From assembly GCF_040786275.1 (NCBI RefSeq), contig NZ_JBFMVT010000002.1:1612001-1676000 (forward strand): a stretch of 64,000 bases of DNA. The letters run 5' to 3'. The notes beneath the pieces were generated by a model that saw only the letters and a list, made by a program, of their open reading frames with translations, did no database searches and had not been told where the DNA came from. The DNA comes from Buttiauxella gaviniae. Its GTDB lineage: Bacteria; Pseudomonadota; Gammaproteobacteria; Enterobacterales; Enterobacteriaceae. Positions 44,617-54,753 of the stretch are shown piece after piece; position 1 is the first letter of the stretch, and every line of letters starts with the position of its first letter. The position numbers were made by a program, and so were the translations under genes.

Positions 44617-45999
44617 ATGACAAAGACAACAACGACTGATATTCAGGCATTTATCAACAACAATCGCTTTTCGAAATACCAGTGGATGATCCTCGTCCTG
44701 TGCTTCATCACCGTGGCGCTGGATGGCTTTGATACCGCAATTATTGGTTTTATCGCCTCCGATCTGGTTCAGGAATGGGGCGTGCAGAAATCTGACCTGG
44801 GGCCGGTAATGAGTGCCGCGCTGGTGGGTTTAGCGGTGGGCGCACTGACCGCAGGCCCAATGGCAGACCGCATCGGGCGTAAAAAAGTACTGGTGCTATC
44901 GATTCTGGTGTTCGGTGGTTTTAGCCTGCTGACAGCGTTTGCCACAAGCCTAACCTCCCTCGCCCTGCTACGTTTTCTGACCGGGCTTGGCCTCGGGGCG
45001 GCAATGCCAAATGCGGCAACGCTGATGTCCGAATACGCACCTGAACGTAAACGCGCTTTGCTGGTGAACCTGATGTTTGTCGGCTTTCCAATTGGCTCGT
45101 CGATGGGCGGTTTTGTTTCCGCGTGGATGATCCCACATTATGGCTGGCAAAGCGTGCTGGTACTGGGCGGAGTAATGCCGCTTATCTTGTCGGTCGTGTT
45201 GATGATTTGGCTACCGGAATCGGCACGTTATCTGGTGGTGAAGAACAAACCGCAGAAAGATATCGCCACCATTTTGCGTCGTATCGCGCCGCTCCCATCG
45301 GGTGAAAACCTGCGCTTTGTGCTTAACGAAGTGGGCGGTCATATGAAAGATAAAACCGCGCTTGGGGTGATTTTCTCACCGCGTTACTTGGTGGGCACCT
45401 TAATGCTGTGCCTGACCTACTTCATGGGCCTGCTGATTTTCTATCTCCTGACCAGTTGGCTGCCGCTGCTGATTCGTGAAACGGGCGCAACGCTTAGCCA
45501 GGCATCGATCATCACCGCTTTGTTCCCACTGGGCGGGGGTATTGGCGTGCTGATTATCGGCGCGCTGATGGATAAGCTGAACCCGAATAAAGTGGTTGCG
45601 GTTGGCTATTTGCTGACGGGCCTGTTCGTCTGCCTGGTCGGTTTTTCCACCTCAAGCCTAGTGCTAATGGGCATTATGGTATTTATCGCAGGCACCATCA
45701 TGAACGGCGCACAATCTTCGATGCCCGCGCTGGCTGCGGGGTTCTACCCGACACAGGGGCGTGCAACGGGCGTGGCGTGGATGTTAGGACTTGGGCGCTT
45801 CGGCGGGATTCTCGGGGCGTTTAGCGGTGCATTCCTGATGCAGGCCGAACTCTCCTTCAAAACTATTTTTATGCTGCTGGCGATTCCGGCTGTGCTTTCA
45901 GCTACCGCGTTAATGGTGAAATCCTGGGCGAGCCATCGCGTTCCGGGCGAAACCCGGACAGAAAATCACGAGCTGGATAAAGCTACGCAAAAAGCATGA
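44617..45999 (+). CDS. MFS aromatic acid:H+ symporter (AAHS family)
   Basis: A 460-aa transporter with 12 hydrophobic helices. DGFDTAIIGFIASDLVQEWG in helix 1 and GPMADRIGRKKVLVLS in the loop between helices 2 and 3 are marks of the AAHS family (PcaK, BenK, MhpT). LPESARYLVV ends the first half. It should import a benzoate-type acid such as protocatechuate or 4-hydroxybenzoate with protons. The operator boxes upstream, of the type used for such pathways, support this. It is a lone gene, with the catabolic genes expected elsewhere. Confidence 0.87.
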   Translation: MTKTTTTDIQAFINNNRFSKYQWMILVLCFITVALDGFDTAIIGFIASDLVQEWGVQKSDLGPVMSAALVGLAVGALTAGPMADRIGRKKVLVLSILVFGGFSLLTAFATSLTSLALLRFLTGLGLGAAMPNAATLMSEYAPERKRALLVNLMFVGFPIGSSMGGFVSAWMIPHYGWQSVLVLGGVMPLILSVVLMIWLPESARYLVVKNKPQKDIATILRRIAPLPSGENLRFVLNEVGGHMKDKTALGVIFSPRYLVGTLMLCLTYFMGLLIFYLLTSWLPLLIRETGATLSQASIITALFPLGGGIGVLIIGALMDKLNPNKVVAVGYLLTGLFVCLVGFSTSSLVLMGIMVFIAGTIMNGAQSSMPALAAGFYPTQGRATGVAWMLGLGRFGGILGAFSGAFLMQAELSFKTIFMLLAIPAVLSATALMVKSWASHRVPGETRTENHELDKATQKA

Positions 46000-46257
46000 T
46001 GGCGAAATTTGACACTTCGGCGGGCTCGTCCCGCCGTTTTGCATAAATAATCTATCCATTTACAAATTTATACTTACCCCCACTCTGCGCAGGTTTATCA
46101 ATTCCTTATGCCGCTTAGCTTTTTTGCTGAAACGCATAAGCCACTTTCTGCTAAAAATTAGTTAGCCTGAAAACCATCGGTACGCTTTTTTTCCAACTAC
46201 TCTTAATGAGCTTCTTACGTGTTCACTGTCCATTGTGTGATTTATGAGGAGTACTCG

Positions 46258-46548
46258 ATGGAATATAAAGATCCAATGTATGAACTACTGAGCAACCTCG
46301 AGCAGATTGTTTTTAAAGATAAACCGCAAACGATGGCTCTTAGTGATAAACCCAATGCCTTTTCTGAATTTGAACAACTCAGAAAAAGCACCGGGCTGAA
46401 GATTGATGATTTTGCCCGAGCGATGGGCGTAAGTGTTTCGATGGTGCAGGAGTGGGAATCAAAACGACTCAGACCCTCCAATACCGAGCTGAAGTTGATG
46501 CGCTTAATGCAGGCGAATCCAACAATCAGCAAGCAATTGATGGAATGA
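46258..46548 (+). CDS. yiaG: Helix-turn-helix protein YiaG
   Basis: A 96-aa putative DNA-binding protein with an Xre-type helix-turn-helix (LKIDDFARAMGVSVSMVQEW). ATG 46258 is preceded by GAGGAG. It resembles the antitoxin-like HigA/MqsA-C group, but no toxin is next to it. The function is not known. It is an orthologue of E. coli yiaG by sequence and by its place near yiaF, cspA and glyS. Confidence 0.92.
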   Translation: MEYKDPMYELLSNLEQIVFKDKPQTMALSDKPNAFSEFEQLRKSTGLKIDDFARAMGVSVSMVQEWESKRLRPSNTELKLMRLMQANPTISKQLME

Positions 46549-46583
46549 TTTTGTACTTTGTACCCTTATTATTGCCTTAACCA

Positions 46584-46606
46584 AAACCCCGCCAAATGCG
46601 GGGTTT
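46584..46606 (+). terminator. Terminator hairpin after yiaG
   Basis: AAACCCCGC, loop CAAAT, GCGGGGTTT, followed by GTCGTTTTT. Confidence 0.8.
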
Positions 46607-46630
46607 GTCGTTTTTGACGCTTTAAAACAA

Positions 46631-46654
46631 AAAAACCGCCGAAGCGGTTTTTTT
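46631..46654. terminator. Terminator of glyS (bidirectional)
   Basis: AAAAACCGC and GCGGTTTTTTT form a short hairpin with A and T runs on either side, placed 26 bases after the glyS stop on the minus strand. Confidence 0.85.
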
Positions 46655-46680
46655 ACATTACGTCATGCTTAACGTCGTGC

Positions 46681-48750
46681 TTATTGCAGCAGAGAAATAT
46701 CTGCTACCTGTAAGAACAGTTCACGCAGTTTGGAAAGCAGCGTCAGGCGGTTAATACGCAGCTCTTTATCTTCTGCGTTAACCATCACTTTGTCGAAGAA
46801 CGCATCCACCGGCTCGCGCAGGTTAGCTAATTCTTCCAGCGCTTCCTGGTAACGGCCTTCAGCGAAGAACGGTTCCAGTTTGTCACGCAGCACAACCAGG
46901 TGAGTGGCCAGGCGGATCTCTTCGGCTTCTTTCAGAACGGAGGCGTGAACGTGGTCGTTCAGTTGTTCGTCTGACTTCGCCAGAATGTTGGAGACGCGTT
47001 TGTTAGCCGCAGCCAGCGCCGCCGCCGCTTCCAGAGAACGGAAGTGGGACACCGCTTTCATACGCGCATCGAAATCTGCCGGTTTGGTTGGACGACGTGC
47101 CAGCACGGCCTGGATAGTATCCACGCTGTGGCCCTCTTCCTGATACCAGGCGCGGAAGCGGCCCAGCATAAAGTCGATGACTTCGTCCACAACCTTCTCG
47201 TTGGTCAGCTTGCTGCCGTAGAGGCGCACGGCTTCTTCGGTCAGGGTTTGCAGATCCAGCGGCAGGTTTTTCTCAACGATAATGCGCAGCACGCCAAGAG
47301 CGGCACGACGCAACGCAAACGGGTCTTTATCGCCTTTTGGATGCTGGCCGATGCCGAAGATACCCGCGAGGGTGTCCATCTTATCGGCAATCGCAACCGC
47401 GCAAGCCACCAGGTTAGACGGCAGTTCATCGCCCGCGAAACGTGGCTGATACTGCTCGTTGAGCGCAACCGCAACGTCTTCGGCTTCGCCGTCGTGACGC
47501 GCATAGTGCATGCCCATCACGCCCTGGGTGTCGGTAAACTCGAACACCATGTTGGTCATCAGGTCGCATTTGGACAGCAGACCCGCACGCGTTGCATGAT
47601 TCACATCCGCGCCGATTTGGCCCGCAATCCAGCCTGAAAGGGCTTCGATGCGGTTAGTTTTGTCGCGCAGCGTACCGAGCTGTTGTTGGAACAGCACGGT
47701 TTCCAGACGCGGCAGGTTATCTTCGAGGCGCTTTTTACGGTCGGTATTGAAGAAGAACTCGGCATCCGCCAGGCGTGGACGCACAACTTTCTCGTTACCA
47801 GAGATAATCTGCACCGGATCTTTCGACTCGATGTTGGCAACAAAGATAAAGTTCGGCAGCAATTTGCCGTCGTTGGCGTAAACCGGGAAGTACTTCTGGT
47901 CACCTTTCATGGTGTGAACCAGCGCTTCCGCAGGCACCGCGAGGAATTTCTCTTCGAATTTCGCGGTCAGAACCACCGGCCATTCCACCAGAGAGGTCAC
48001 TTCTTCTAGCAGGCTTTCGCTCAGATCGGCTTTACCACCAATGTTGCGAGCCGCTTCTTCAGCGCCTTCTTTGATCACGGCTTTACGCTGCTCGTAGTCA
48101 GCAATGACTTTGCCGCGCTCCAGCAGAATTTCAGGGTACTGATCGGCATTGTCGATAGTGAATTCCGGCTCGCCCATAAAGCGATGGCCGCGAATCACAC
48201 GATCGGACTGAATACCCAGAATGGTGGCTGGAATCACTTCGTCGCCCAGCAGCAGGGTGACAGTGTGAACCGGACGCACGAACTGAGTGTTGTTATCACC
48301 CCAACGCATCAATTTAGGAATCGGCAGTTTGGTCAGCGCGGTAGCAATCATTGCAGGCAGCAGCACTTGCGCGCTTTCGCCTTTAACGTGCGCGCGGTAC
48401 ATCAGCCACTCGCCTTTATCGGTTGCCAGACGTTCAGCCTGATCAACGGTGATGCCACATCCACGAGCCCAGCCTTCAGCGGCTTTGCTCGGTTTGCCTT
48501 CGGCATCAAAAGCGGCAGAGATAGCCGGGCCGCGCTTTTCAACTTCGCGATCAGGCTGCGCTTCGGCCAGATTAGCGATTTTCAGCGCCAGACGGCGTGG
48601 AGCCGCAAACCATTTTACTTCGCCGTGAGCGAGGTTCGCCGCATCCAGTTCCGCAGTGACGTTTGCAGCAAAGGATTCCGCCAGGCTGCGCAGGGCTTTT
48701 GGTGGCAGCTCTTCAGTGCCGATCTCCACCAGAAAAGTTTTTTCAGACAT
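46681..48750 (-). CDS. glyS: Glycyl-tRNA synthetase beta subunit
   Basis: A 689-aa subunit of the alpha2-beta2 glycyl-tRNA synthetase, needed for tRNA-Gly recognition. [20 protein letters not shown] at the N-terminus and the C-terminal anticodon-binding helices ([19 protein letters not shown]) match E. coli GlyS, including the 689-aa length. It starts 9 bases after glyQ. Confidence 0.98.
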   Translation of the reverse strand: MSEKTFLVEIGTEELPPKALRSLAESFAANVTAELDAANLAHGEVKWFAAPRRLALKIANLAEAQPDREVEKRGPAISAAFDAEGKPSKAAEGWARGCGITVDQAERLATDKGEWLMYRAHVKGESAQVLLPAMIATALTKLPIPKLMRWGDNNTQFVRPVHTVTLLLGDEVIPATILGIQSDRVIRGHRFMGEPEFTIDNADQYPEILLERGKVIADYEQRKAVIKEGAEEAARNIGGKADLSESLLEEVTSLVEWPVVLTAKFEEKFLAVPAEALVHTMKGDQKYFPVYANDGKLLPNFIFVANIESKDPVQIISGNEKVVRPRLADAEFFFNTDRKKRLEDNLPRLETVLFQQQLGTLRDKTNRIEALSGWIAGQIGADVNHATRAGLLSKCDLMTNMVFEFTDTQGVMGMHYARHDGEAEDVAVALNEQYQPRFAGDELPSNLVACAVAIADKMDTLAGIFGIGQHPKGDKDPFALRRAALGVLRIIVEKNLPLDLQTLTEEAVRLYGSKLTNEKVVDEVIDFMLGRFRAWYQEEGHSVDTIQAVLARRPTKPADFDARMKAVSHFRSLEAAAALAAANKRVSNILAKSDEQLNDHVHASVLKEAEEIRLATHLVVLRDKLEPFFAEGRYQEALEELANLREPVDAFFDKVMVNAEDKELRINRLTLLSKLRELFLQVADISLLQ

Positions 48751-48759
48751 GGCAGCCTC

Positions 48760-49671
48760 TTATTTGTTCTTATTGCACATCGGGAAGCCAAGCGCTTCAC
48801 GAGAAGCGTAATAGGCTTCGGCCACGGCTTTGGTCAGAGTACGAATACGCAAAATGTAGCGCTGACGTTCAGTCACTGAGATGGCCTTGCGGGCATCCAG
48901 CAGGTTAAAGCTATGCGCGGCTTTCAGAATGCGTTCGTAAGCAGGCAGCGGCAGTGGGTTTTCCAGCGCCAGCAGGTGCTGCGCTTCTTTCTCATACTGC
49001 TCGAAGCAGGAGAAGAGGAAATCCACATCGGCGTGTTCGAAGTTGTAGGTTGATTGTTCAACTTCGTTCTGATGGAACACGTCGCCATAGGTGGTTTTAC
49101 CCAGCGGGCCGTCGCTCCACACCAGATCGTAAACGCTGTCTACGCCCTGGATATACATCGCCAGGCGCTCTAAACCGTAAGTGATTTCACCGGTAACAGG
49201 TTTACATTCCAGGCCGCCAACTTGCTGGAAGTAAGTGAACTGCGTCACTTCCATACCGTTGAGCCACACTTCCCAGCCCAGACCCCAGGCACCCAGCGTC
49301 GGGTTTTCCCAGTTGTCTTCTACGAAGCGAATGTCGTGAATCGTTGGGTCCATGCCCAGCTCTTTAAGCGACCCAAGGTACAGCTCCTGAATGTTGTCAG
49401 GAGAAGGCTTGATCACCACCTGGAACTGATAGTAGTGCTGTAAGCGGTTCGGGTTTTCACCGTAACGGCCATCGGTAGGACGGCGAGAGGGCTGCACATA
49501 AGCAGTCGCCATCGGCTCTGGCCCTAAAGCCCGCAGGCAGGTCATTGGGTGAGAGGTGCCGGCGCCGACTTCCATGTCCAAAGGTTGAACAATGGTGCAG
49601 CCCTGGCGAGCCCAGTAGTCCTGTAAAGTCAGGATCAGGCCTTGAAAGGTCTTGGTATCAAACTTTTGCAT
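48760..49671 (-). CDS. glyQ: Glycyl-tRNA synthetase alpha subunit
   Basis: A 303-aa class II synthetase subunit that forms glycyl-adenylate. [40 protein letters not shown] (motif 2 region) and [20 protein letters not shown] are family hallmarks. It is cotranscribed with glyS. Confidence 0.98.
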   Translation of the reverse strand: MQKFDTKTFQGLILTLQDYWARQGCTIVQPLDMEVGAGTSHPMTCLRALGPEPMATAYVQPSRRPTDGRYGENPNRLQHYYQFQVVIKPSPDNIQELYLGSLKELGMDPTIHDIRFVEDNWENPTLGAWGLGWEVWLNGMEVTQFTYFQQVGGLECKPVTGEITYGLERLAMYIQGVDSVYDLVWSDGPLGKTTYGDVFHQNEVEQSTYNFEHADVDFLFSCFEQYEKEAQHLLALENPLPLPAYERILKAAHSFNLLDARKAISVTERQRYILRIRTLTKAVAEAYYASREALGFPMCNKNK

Positions 49672-49780
49672 GTTGATTTCGCACGCGTTCGAGAGGGTTA
49701 AAAAGGGAAGCCGTCAGTATACCTGTTGAGTGCAAGATAAGCAGCCTACATTCAAGGGCTGTTTGCTCTCTATTGCAGGT

Positions 49781-50098
49781 TTATACCGTCGAAAGGTGCA
49801 AGAAATGACCATTTTCGTCAAACGAGCAGGTAAATCCTTCCCGGCGCGTCGTACTGCCCAAAATCTCATAGCTCCCCTGATACTGCTTAAAATCCACCAC
49901 GCTGATGCGTTGAGCGCGTGTGTTATAGCGGTGCGCCGCTTCCTGTTTGCAGGTTTCGATCATTGCCTCGCCTTTGACCGCGCTAGGCTGCGCGCCCTGA
50001 GCATATTGTGTCTGCGTCTCCTGAGCGCTACAGGCGCTTAATAGCAGTGCTGCAAAAATCAGAACCCAGCGGCAATTTTTTATTTTTGGCATCATCAT
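49781..50098 (-). CDS. ysaB: Lipoprotein YsaB
   Basis: A 105-aa lipoprotein precursor: the signal peptide ends in LLLSAC (Cys23). The mature part ETCKQEAAHRYNTRAQRISV and FTCSFDENGHFLHLS matches E. coli YsaB in pattern and place. Its function is unknown. It is preceded by a 139-base gap to divergent wecH. Confidence 0.85.
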   Translation of the reverse strand: MMMPKIKNCRWVLIFAALLLSACSAQETQTQYAQGAQPSAVKGEAMIETCKQEAAHRYNTRAQRISVVDFKQYQGSYEILGSTTRREGFTCSFDENGHFLHLSTV

Positions 50099-50237
50099 TC
50101 GTTATGTGTACGTTAAAATCGATATTGTTAATCAATAATTAACAGGTCTTTGGCATTCTGCAAACCCGCTCAGCGCCAGGCAAGCGAGAAAATGCACTCT
50201 CAGATAATTACCTGTTTAAGACGCTACAGAGGAACGA

Positions 50238-51233
50238 ATGCAGCAAAAAATTAACTGGATTGATAACTTGCGCGGGATTGCGTGCCTGATGGTGGTGATG
50301 ATCCACACCACAACCTGGTACATCACCAACGCAAATATTGTCACACCATTTAGTTGGGATTTATCGAATGTGCTGAACTCCGCTTCTCGTGTCAGCGTCC
50401 CGCTTTTTTTCATGATTTCAGGGTATCTGTTTTTTGGTGAACGCAGCGCGCAGCAACGCCACTTTTTGCGCATCGTCACCTGCCTGCTGTTTTATAGCGT
50501 CGTGGCTCTCATTTACATCAAATTGCTGACGCCGATTAACGCCGGGCTTTCGCTGCGCTACATCCTGCAAAAACCGGTGTTTTATCACCTGTGGTTCTTC
50601 TTTGCTATCATGGTTATCTACCTGCTTTCGCCGCTGATTCAGGTCAAAAAAGTCAACGCGATGGTGATTCTCGGATTGATGGTTTTGCTTGGCGTGGTAG
50701 CCAACCCCAATACCGTTCCGCAAACGCTGGGCGGCGTGAAATGGCTGCCAATTAATTTATATATACGCGGCGACACGTTTTATTACGTTCTGTACGGCTT
50801 GCTGGGCCGCGCCATTGGCATGCTGGAGACGGACAAACGCTGGATTAGCGGGTTAGCGGCGGGTTTATTCGCCCTGTGTATTTTTTCAATTTCAACCGGT
50901 ACGCGCCACCAACTCGAAGTAAACGGTAATTTCGCAGACACTTTCTATGTTTATTGCGGGCCGCTGGTATTTATCGCCGCGATCAGTTTGCTGGTCGTCG
51001 TGAAAAACTGCCTCAATAACCGCCCGTTACCGGGGCTGACGTTAATTTCTCAGCATTCGCTGGGGATTTACGGTTTTCATGCGTTAATTATTCACTTCTT
51101 ACGCACCCATGGTTATCAAATCACAGACTCGCCGATGCTGGATATTGTATGGATTTTTGGCGCAACACTGGCCGGAAGCCTGCTGCTTTCCATCATATTG
51201 CAGCGCATTGATACCCGAAAAATGGTGAGCTAA
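50238..51233 (+). CDS. wecH: O-acetyltransferase WecH (YiaH)
   Basis: A 331-aa inner-membrane acyltransferase (acyltransferase family 3) with about ten helices, which in E. coli O-acetylates enterobacterial common antigen. [20 protein letters not shown] carries the catalytic His, and [20 protein letters not shown] the conserved Arg block. Its TAA overlaps the stop of the convergent GlxA-like gene by a few bases. Confidence 0.94.
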   Translation: MQQKINWIDNLRGIACLMVVMIHTTTWYITNANIVTPFSWDLSNVLNSASRVSVPLFFMISGYLFFGERSAQQRHFLRIVTCLLFYSVVALIYIKLLTPINAGLSLRYILQKPVFYHLWFFFAIMVIYLLSPLIQVKKVNAMVILGLMVLLGVVANPNTVPQTLGGVKWLPINLYIRGDTFYYVLYGLLGRAIGMLETDKRWISGLAAGLFALCIFSISTGTRHQLEVNGNFADTFYVYCGPLVFIAAISLLVVVKNCLNNRPLPGLTLISQHSLGIYGFHALIIHFLRTHGYQITDSPMLDIVWIFGATLAGSLLLSIILQRIDTRKMVS

Positions 51234-52147
51234 GCGTTACGGGCGCGGGCGCGATGCAATTGGCGAGGGGAAGAAAACCCTGCCGCCATCGCCGCCTGCT
51301 CCATTCTCTGCCCCTGCAATAAGCGCTGTTCGGCGACCGCCAGCCGCAGTTGTTCCAGATAATCGCGCACTGAAATCCCCAAATGCTGCTGAAAAAGGCG
51401 CGATAAATGGCGCGAACTCACATGGACTTTGTCTGCAATCTCTTGCACATCCCAGGGCGATTCAGGGGCTGCGGAGAGCAAATCTTGGGCACGATGCACC
51501 GCCGGATGAATGTGGTTGCGATAGCGCAGCCAGGGCGATAACTGCGGGTCATCTCCAGAGCGGCGAAACCACACCACCATCTCGCGCGCCACGTCCAGCG
51601 CAGCTTTTGGCCCACAATAGCGGTTAATCAGATGCAGGGATAAATCAATGCCAGACGTAATGCCCGCGCTGGTCCAGATCCCCCGGTCCTCCACAAAAAT
51701 ACGGTTATCTTTCACCTGCGCGGTGGGTGCCGCGGCGCGTAATCTTGCCAGTACATCGTGATGCGTGGTGCATTGCACACCGCCCATCAACCCGGCTTTT
51801 GCCGCCAGTAATGAGCCCGAGCAGATGCACATTAAATTGAGCTGCTGGCTGTGGATTTGCGGTTGCAGGCGCGTCAGCCAGCGGCGCACCTGCTCTGCCT
51901 GTGGCGTATCGAAGTAACGGTTCGAATCACAAACGCCCGGCAGCACCAGCAAACTGCCTTGCGCGAAACTTTCTGGCAGCGGTTCGATACCCGAAAAGTT
52001 AAGCCCAATCGACGTGGTGACGTGTGGGTCCGGGCCGATGAAATGCAGGTGAAAAGCGTCTCCCGCCAGCGCCAGCGTTTCCGCAGGGCCGGTGAGATCC
52101 AGCGCTAACACTCCGGGCAAAACCACGAACCAGACCCCAACACTCAC
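51230..52147 (-). CDS. GlxA-like AraC-family regulator with DJ-1/PfpI domain
   Basis: A 305-aa protein. The N-terminal half is a DJ-1/PfpI-type domain ([39 protein letters not shown] with the Cys elbow), and the C-terminal half is an AraC DNA-binding domain ([20 protein letters not shown]). I chose the GTG at 52147, which overlaps the TGA of the hydrolase gene (GTGA), over 52165. The coupling suggests that it controls or senses something related to that hydrolase. Confidence 0.85.
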   Translation of the reverse strand: MSVGVWFVVLPGVLALDLTGPAETLALAGDAFHLHFIGPDPHVTTSIGLNFSGIEPLPESFAQGSLLVLPGVCDSNRYFDTPQAEQVRRWLTRLQPQIHSQQLNLMCICSGSLLAAKAGLMGGVQCTTHHDVLARLRAAAPTAQVKDNRIFVEDRGIWTSAGITSGIDLSLHLINRYCGPKAALDVAREMVVWFRRSGDDPQLSPWLRYRNHIHPAVHRAQDLLSAAPESPWDVQEIADKVHVSSRHLSRLFQQHLGISVRDYLEQLRLAVAEQRLLQGQRMEQAAMAAGFSSPRQLHRARARNA

Positions 52148-52686
52148 GATAAAGACTCCAGGCACTCGGCAACGGTTTGAATTTCCGCAAAACGCCCCGC
52201 CAGCACCGTTTCGGTGCGGTGACGCAGCGTTGCGGCATCCAGCGTAACCCCTTTCCAGCTCATCGGGAAGGTGAGCGTTGCCTCGCTGACAAATGAAACG
52301 CGGTAACCCAAATCAGACGCCACGCGCGCGGTGGTTTCGCAGCATTGCTCGGTACGAATCCCGCAGATGATCAGATGGTTAATGTCACGGGTACGTAACC
52401 ACAGGTCGAGGCCGGTATCGGTAAACGCATTGTGGACATGTTTCTGGAACGTGGCATCCGCCTGGTGGCGCAAGAAAGGCATCGCTTTTACATACCCGGA
52501 AGCCAGGGAAAACGCGCCCTCTTCGTCCACATGGAAGATGTCGACAACCGGAATGGTTAAATCCTGACAGCCGGAAATAAGCTGCGTGATTGCCTGCTGA
52601 AAGGCCGGAACATCATCTTCTTGCCAGTAGTCGCGATGGAAAAAAGATTGCTGCGTATCGATATTAATCAGAGCGGAACGGGACAT
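52144..52686 (-). CDS. Isochorismatase-family cysteine hydrolase
   Basis: A 180-aa amidohydrolase. ALINIDTQQSFF holds Asp10, ATFQKHVHNAF the Lys, and CGIRTEQCCETTARVASDLG the nucleophilic Cys, so the catalytic set is complete. ATG 52686 has GAGGAG upstream; longer in-frame starts run into the divergent promoter. Such enzymes hydrolyse nicotinamide, N-carbamoyl compounds or similar amides. It is coupled to the GlxA-like regulator and divergent from ptxS. Confidence 0.86.
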   Translation of the reverse strand: MSRSALINIDTQQSFFHRDYWQEDDVPAFQQAITQLISGCQDLTIPVVDIFHVDEEGAFSLASGYVKAMPFLRHQADATFQKHVHNAFTDTGLDLWLRTRDINHLIICGIRTEQCCETTARVASDLGYRVSFVSEATLTFPMSWKGVTLDAATLRHRTETVLAGRFAEIQTVAECLESLS

Positions 52687-52864
52687 TTTCGGACTCCTCA
52701 TCAGTGGGTATGAGTCCATTGTGGCAAGGGTTTGCACTGTTGCTAATACCAAAAACGGACAGGATAAGGGTGAATTGGGACGCGTTGTGTTCGCATGGAT
52801 TGCGTCATCCACCCGTTTAAATAAATTATGTTACTCTCCACAAAGTTACCTCTCGGAGACAATC

Positions 52865-53884
52865 ATGATCAGCAAGGCAGCCCGCCCCACGATAAGCGAC
52901 GTCGCGAAAGCGGCTAAGACCGGAAAAACCAGTGTTTCCCGCTATCTTAACGGCGAGCAAAACGTGCTGTCTGACGATCTGCGTTTGCGCATCGAAACCG
53001 CCATTGCGGCACTCGATTATCGCCCAAGCCAGATGGCGCGTGGCCTTAAACGCGGGCGCACCCGCCTGATTGGCCTTATCATCGCTGACATCACCAACCC
53101 CTATTCCGTTGACGTACTCAGCGGTATCGAAGCGGCATGCCGCGAAAAAGGCTTTACACCGCTGGTTTGTAACACCAATAACGAAGTGGATCAGGAGCTG
53201 CATTATCTGGATTTGCTGCACAGTTATCAGGTGGAAGGCATTGTGGTCAACGCCGTGGGAATGCGTGAAGAAGGGCTGAATCGCCTGCAACAATCTGCCC
53301 TGCCCATGGTGCTGATTGACCGCAAAATTCCTGATTTCGCCTGCGATGTGGTGGGGCTCGATAACACCCAGGCCGCAACTACCGCCACCGAACACCTTGT
53401 TGAACAAGGCTTTGAAGCGATTCTGTTTCTTAGCGAACCGCTGGGCACGGTGAACACTCGCCGCGAACGCCTGGACGCCTTTTACACCACGCTCAAACGC
53501 TACCCTGGCATCGTTGCTGAAAACGCGGAAGTCCCGTTACATGAAGCGGATTTACTGGATAACACGTTGCGCCAGTTCCACTCCGGCCACCGCGGCATGC
53601 GTAAAGCGGTGATCTCCGCCAACGGGGCGCTCACGCTTCAGGTTGCGCGATCTCTGCGACGCATTGGTCTGCACTGGGGCAGTGATATTGGCCTGTTAGG
53701 GTTCGATGAACTGGAGTGGGCTGAGCTTGCCGGCGTCGGCATCACCACCCTCAAACAGCCGACCTGGCAGATCGGTTACGCCGCTCTTCAACAAGTGGTT
53801 AAGCGCATCGAAGGGGGCGCTGACACCGTGCGTGAGCAGGTCTTTTCCGGTGAGTTAATCGTCCGCGGCTCAACCGTCCGATAA
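52865..53884 (+). CDS. ptxS: LacI-family regulator of 2-ketogluconate genes (PtxS-like)
   Basis: A 339-aa repressor. The N-terminal helix-turn-helix is ISDVAKAAKTGKTSVSRYLN, followed by a periplasmic-binding-like effector domain (LIIADITNPYSVDVLSGIEA). I chose ATG 52865, preceded by CGGAG. It lies just before kguE, and the perfect palindrome TGGAACCGGTTCCA at 53933 resembles the PtxS operator of Pseudomonas. It probably represses kguEKTD until 2-ketogluconate is present. Confidence 0.85.
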   Translation: MISKAARPTISDVAKAAKTGKTSVSRYLNGEQNVLSDDLRLRIETAIAALDYRPSQMARGLKRGRTRLIGLIIADITNPYSVDVLSGIEAACREKGFTPLVCNTNNEVDQELHYLDLLHSYQVEGIVVNAVGMREEGLNRLQQSALPMVLIDRKIPDFACDVVGLDNTQAATTATEHLVEQGFEAILFLSEPLGTVNTRRERLDAFYTTLKRYPGIVAENAEVPLHEADLLDNTLRQFHSGHRGMRKAVISANGALTLQVARSLRRIGLHWGSDIGLLGFDELEWAELAGVGITTLKQPTWQIGYAALQQVVKRIEGGADTVREQVFSGELIVRGSTVR

Positions 53885-53932
53885 TCTTTGTTCGTGATAG
53901 CGATCATAAATCAGGCATAGCTGGCTTTTCTT

Positions 53933-53946
53933 TGGAACCGGTTCCA
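53933..53946. promoter_or_regulatory. PtxS/LacI-type operator
   Basis: TGGAACCGGTTCCA is a perfect 14-bp palindrome between ptxS and kguE, with the central CCGG typical of LacI-family sites. Confidence 0.8.
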
Positions 53947-54000
53947 TCTAGCGTAATAGATACGTCAGGAAGTTGTGAACATTGATTGCCGGAGAAGTCC

Positions 54001-54750
54001 ATGCCGAGAACCATTATTATCGTCACCGCCGCCTACGGTCATGACCGCATCGCCGCCCTCGGCGGCCAACAGGCACTGCTGCCGATCATCGCGAATGCCG
54101 GGGCTGATGGCGTGGAAATCCGCCGCGAATTGTTGAGCCACACGCAGCTTGATGCCCTGCCTGAACTTGCGCAGGAGATCACTCGCCATGGCCTCCAGGC
54201 CTGCTATTCCGCACCGGAGCCGCTGTTTGTCGAGGAGGGGAAACTTAACCCGTTAATCCCTTCTCTACTGCTTGAGGCCCACCAGCTTAATGCCCGTTGG
54301 CTGAAGCTCTCCCTTGGTCACTTCCGTGGAAGCCAGCAGTTTTCTCTGCTGCAACAGTGGCTTGAACAAAGCACCGTCGCACTGGTTGTGGAAAACGACC
54401 AAACCGCCTGCGGCAAACTCGCCCCTATGCAGCGCTTTCAGGCCGCCTGTAATGTGCTCAACCTCCCTGTGACGCTCACTTTTGATATGGCGAACTGGCT
54501 GTGGGTTGATGAATCCCCCGAAGCAGCAGCTCGCATGCTGGCACCCATGGTCAGCTACATTCACGTCAAAGCCGCCGTAGCTCACCATTATCACTACCGT
54601 GCAATTGCCCTGGATGACGCCGAACCACACTGGCTGGAACTGCTTAAAAGCCTGCCAGCCGATGTACCGCGCGGTATTGAATTTCCGCTGGAAGGCCGCG
54701 ATCTGACGGCGGTCACCCGCCATTACGTCAACTTATTACGCGAGGAGTAA
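54001..54750 (+). CDS. kguE: 2-ketogluconate utilisation protein KguE (TIM-barrel epimerase-like)
   Basis: A 249-aa sugar-phosphate isomerase/epimerase-like protein with a xylose-isomerase-type TIM barrel. ANAGADGVEIRRELL, LVVENDQ and LTFDMANWLW hold the acidic metal-site residues, and HVKAAVAHH a further His. ATG 54001 has GGAG upstream. In Pseudomonas and Serratia it is the first gene of kguEKTD; its exact reaction is not settled. Confidence 0.85.
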   Translation: MPRTIIIVTAAYGHDRIAALGGQQALLPIIANAGADGVEIRRELLSHTQLDALPELAQEITRHGLQACYSAPEPLFVEEGKLNPLIPSLLLEAHQLNARWLKLSLGHFRGSQQFSLLQQWLEQSTVALVVENDQTACGKLAPMQRFQAACNVLNLPVTLTFDMANWLWVDESPEAAARMLAPMVSYIHVKAAVAHHYHYRAIALDDAEPHWLELLKSLPADVPRGIEFPLEGRDLTAVTRHYVNLLREE

Positions 54751-54753
54751 GCG

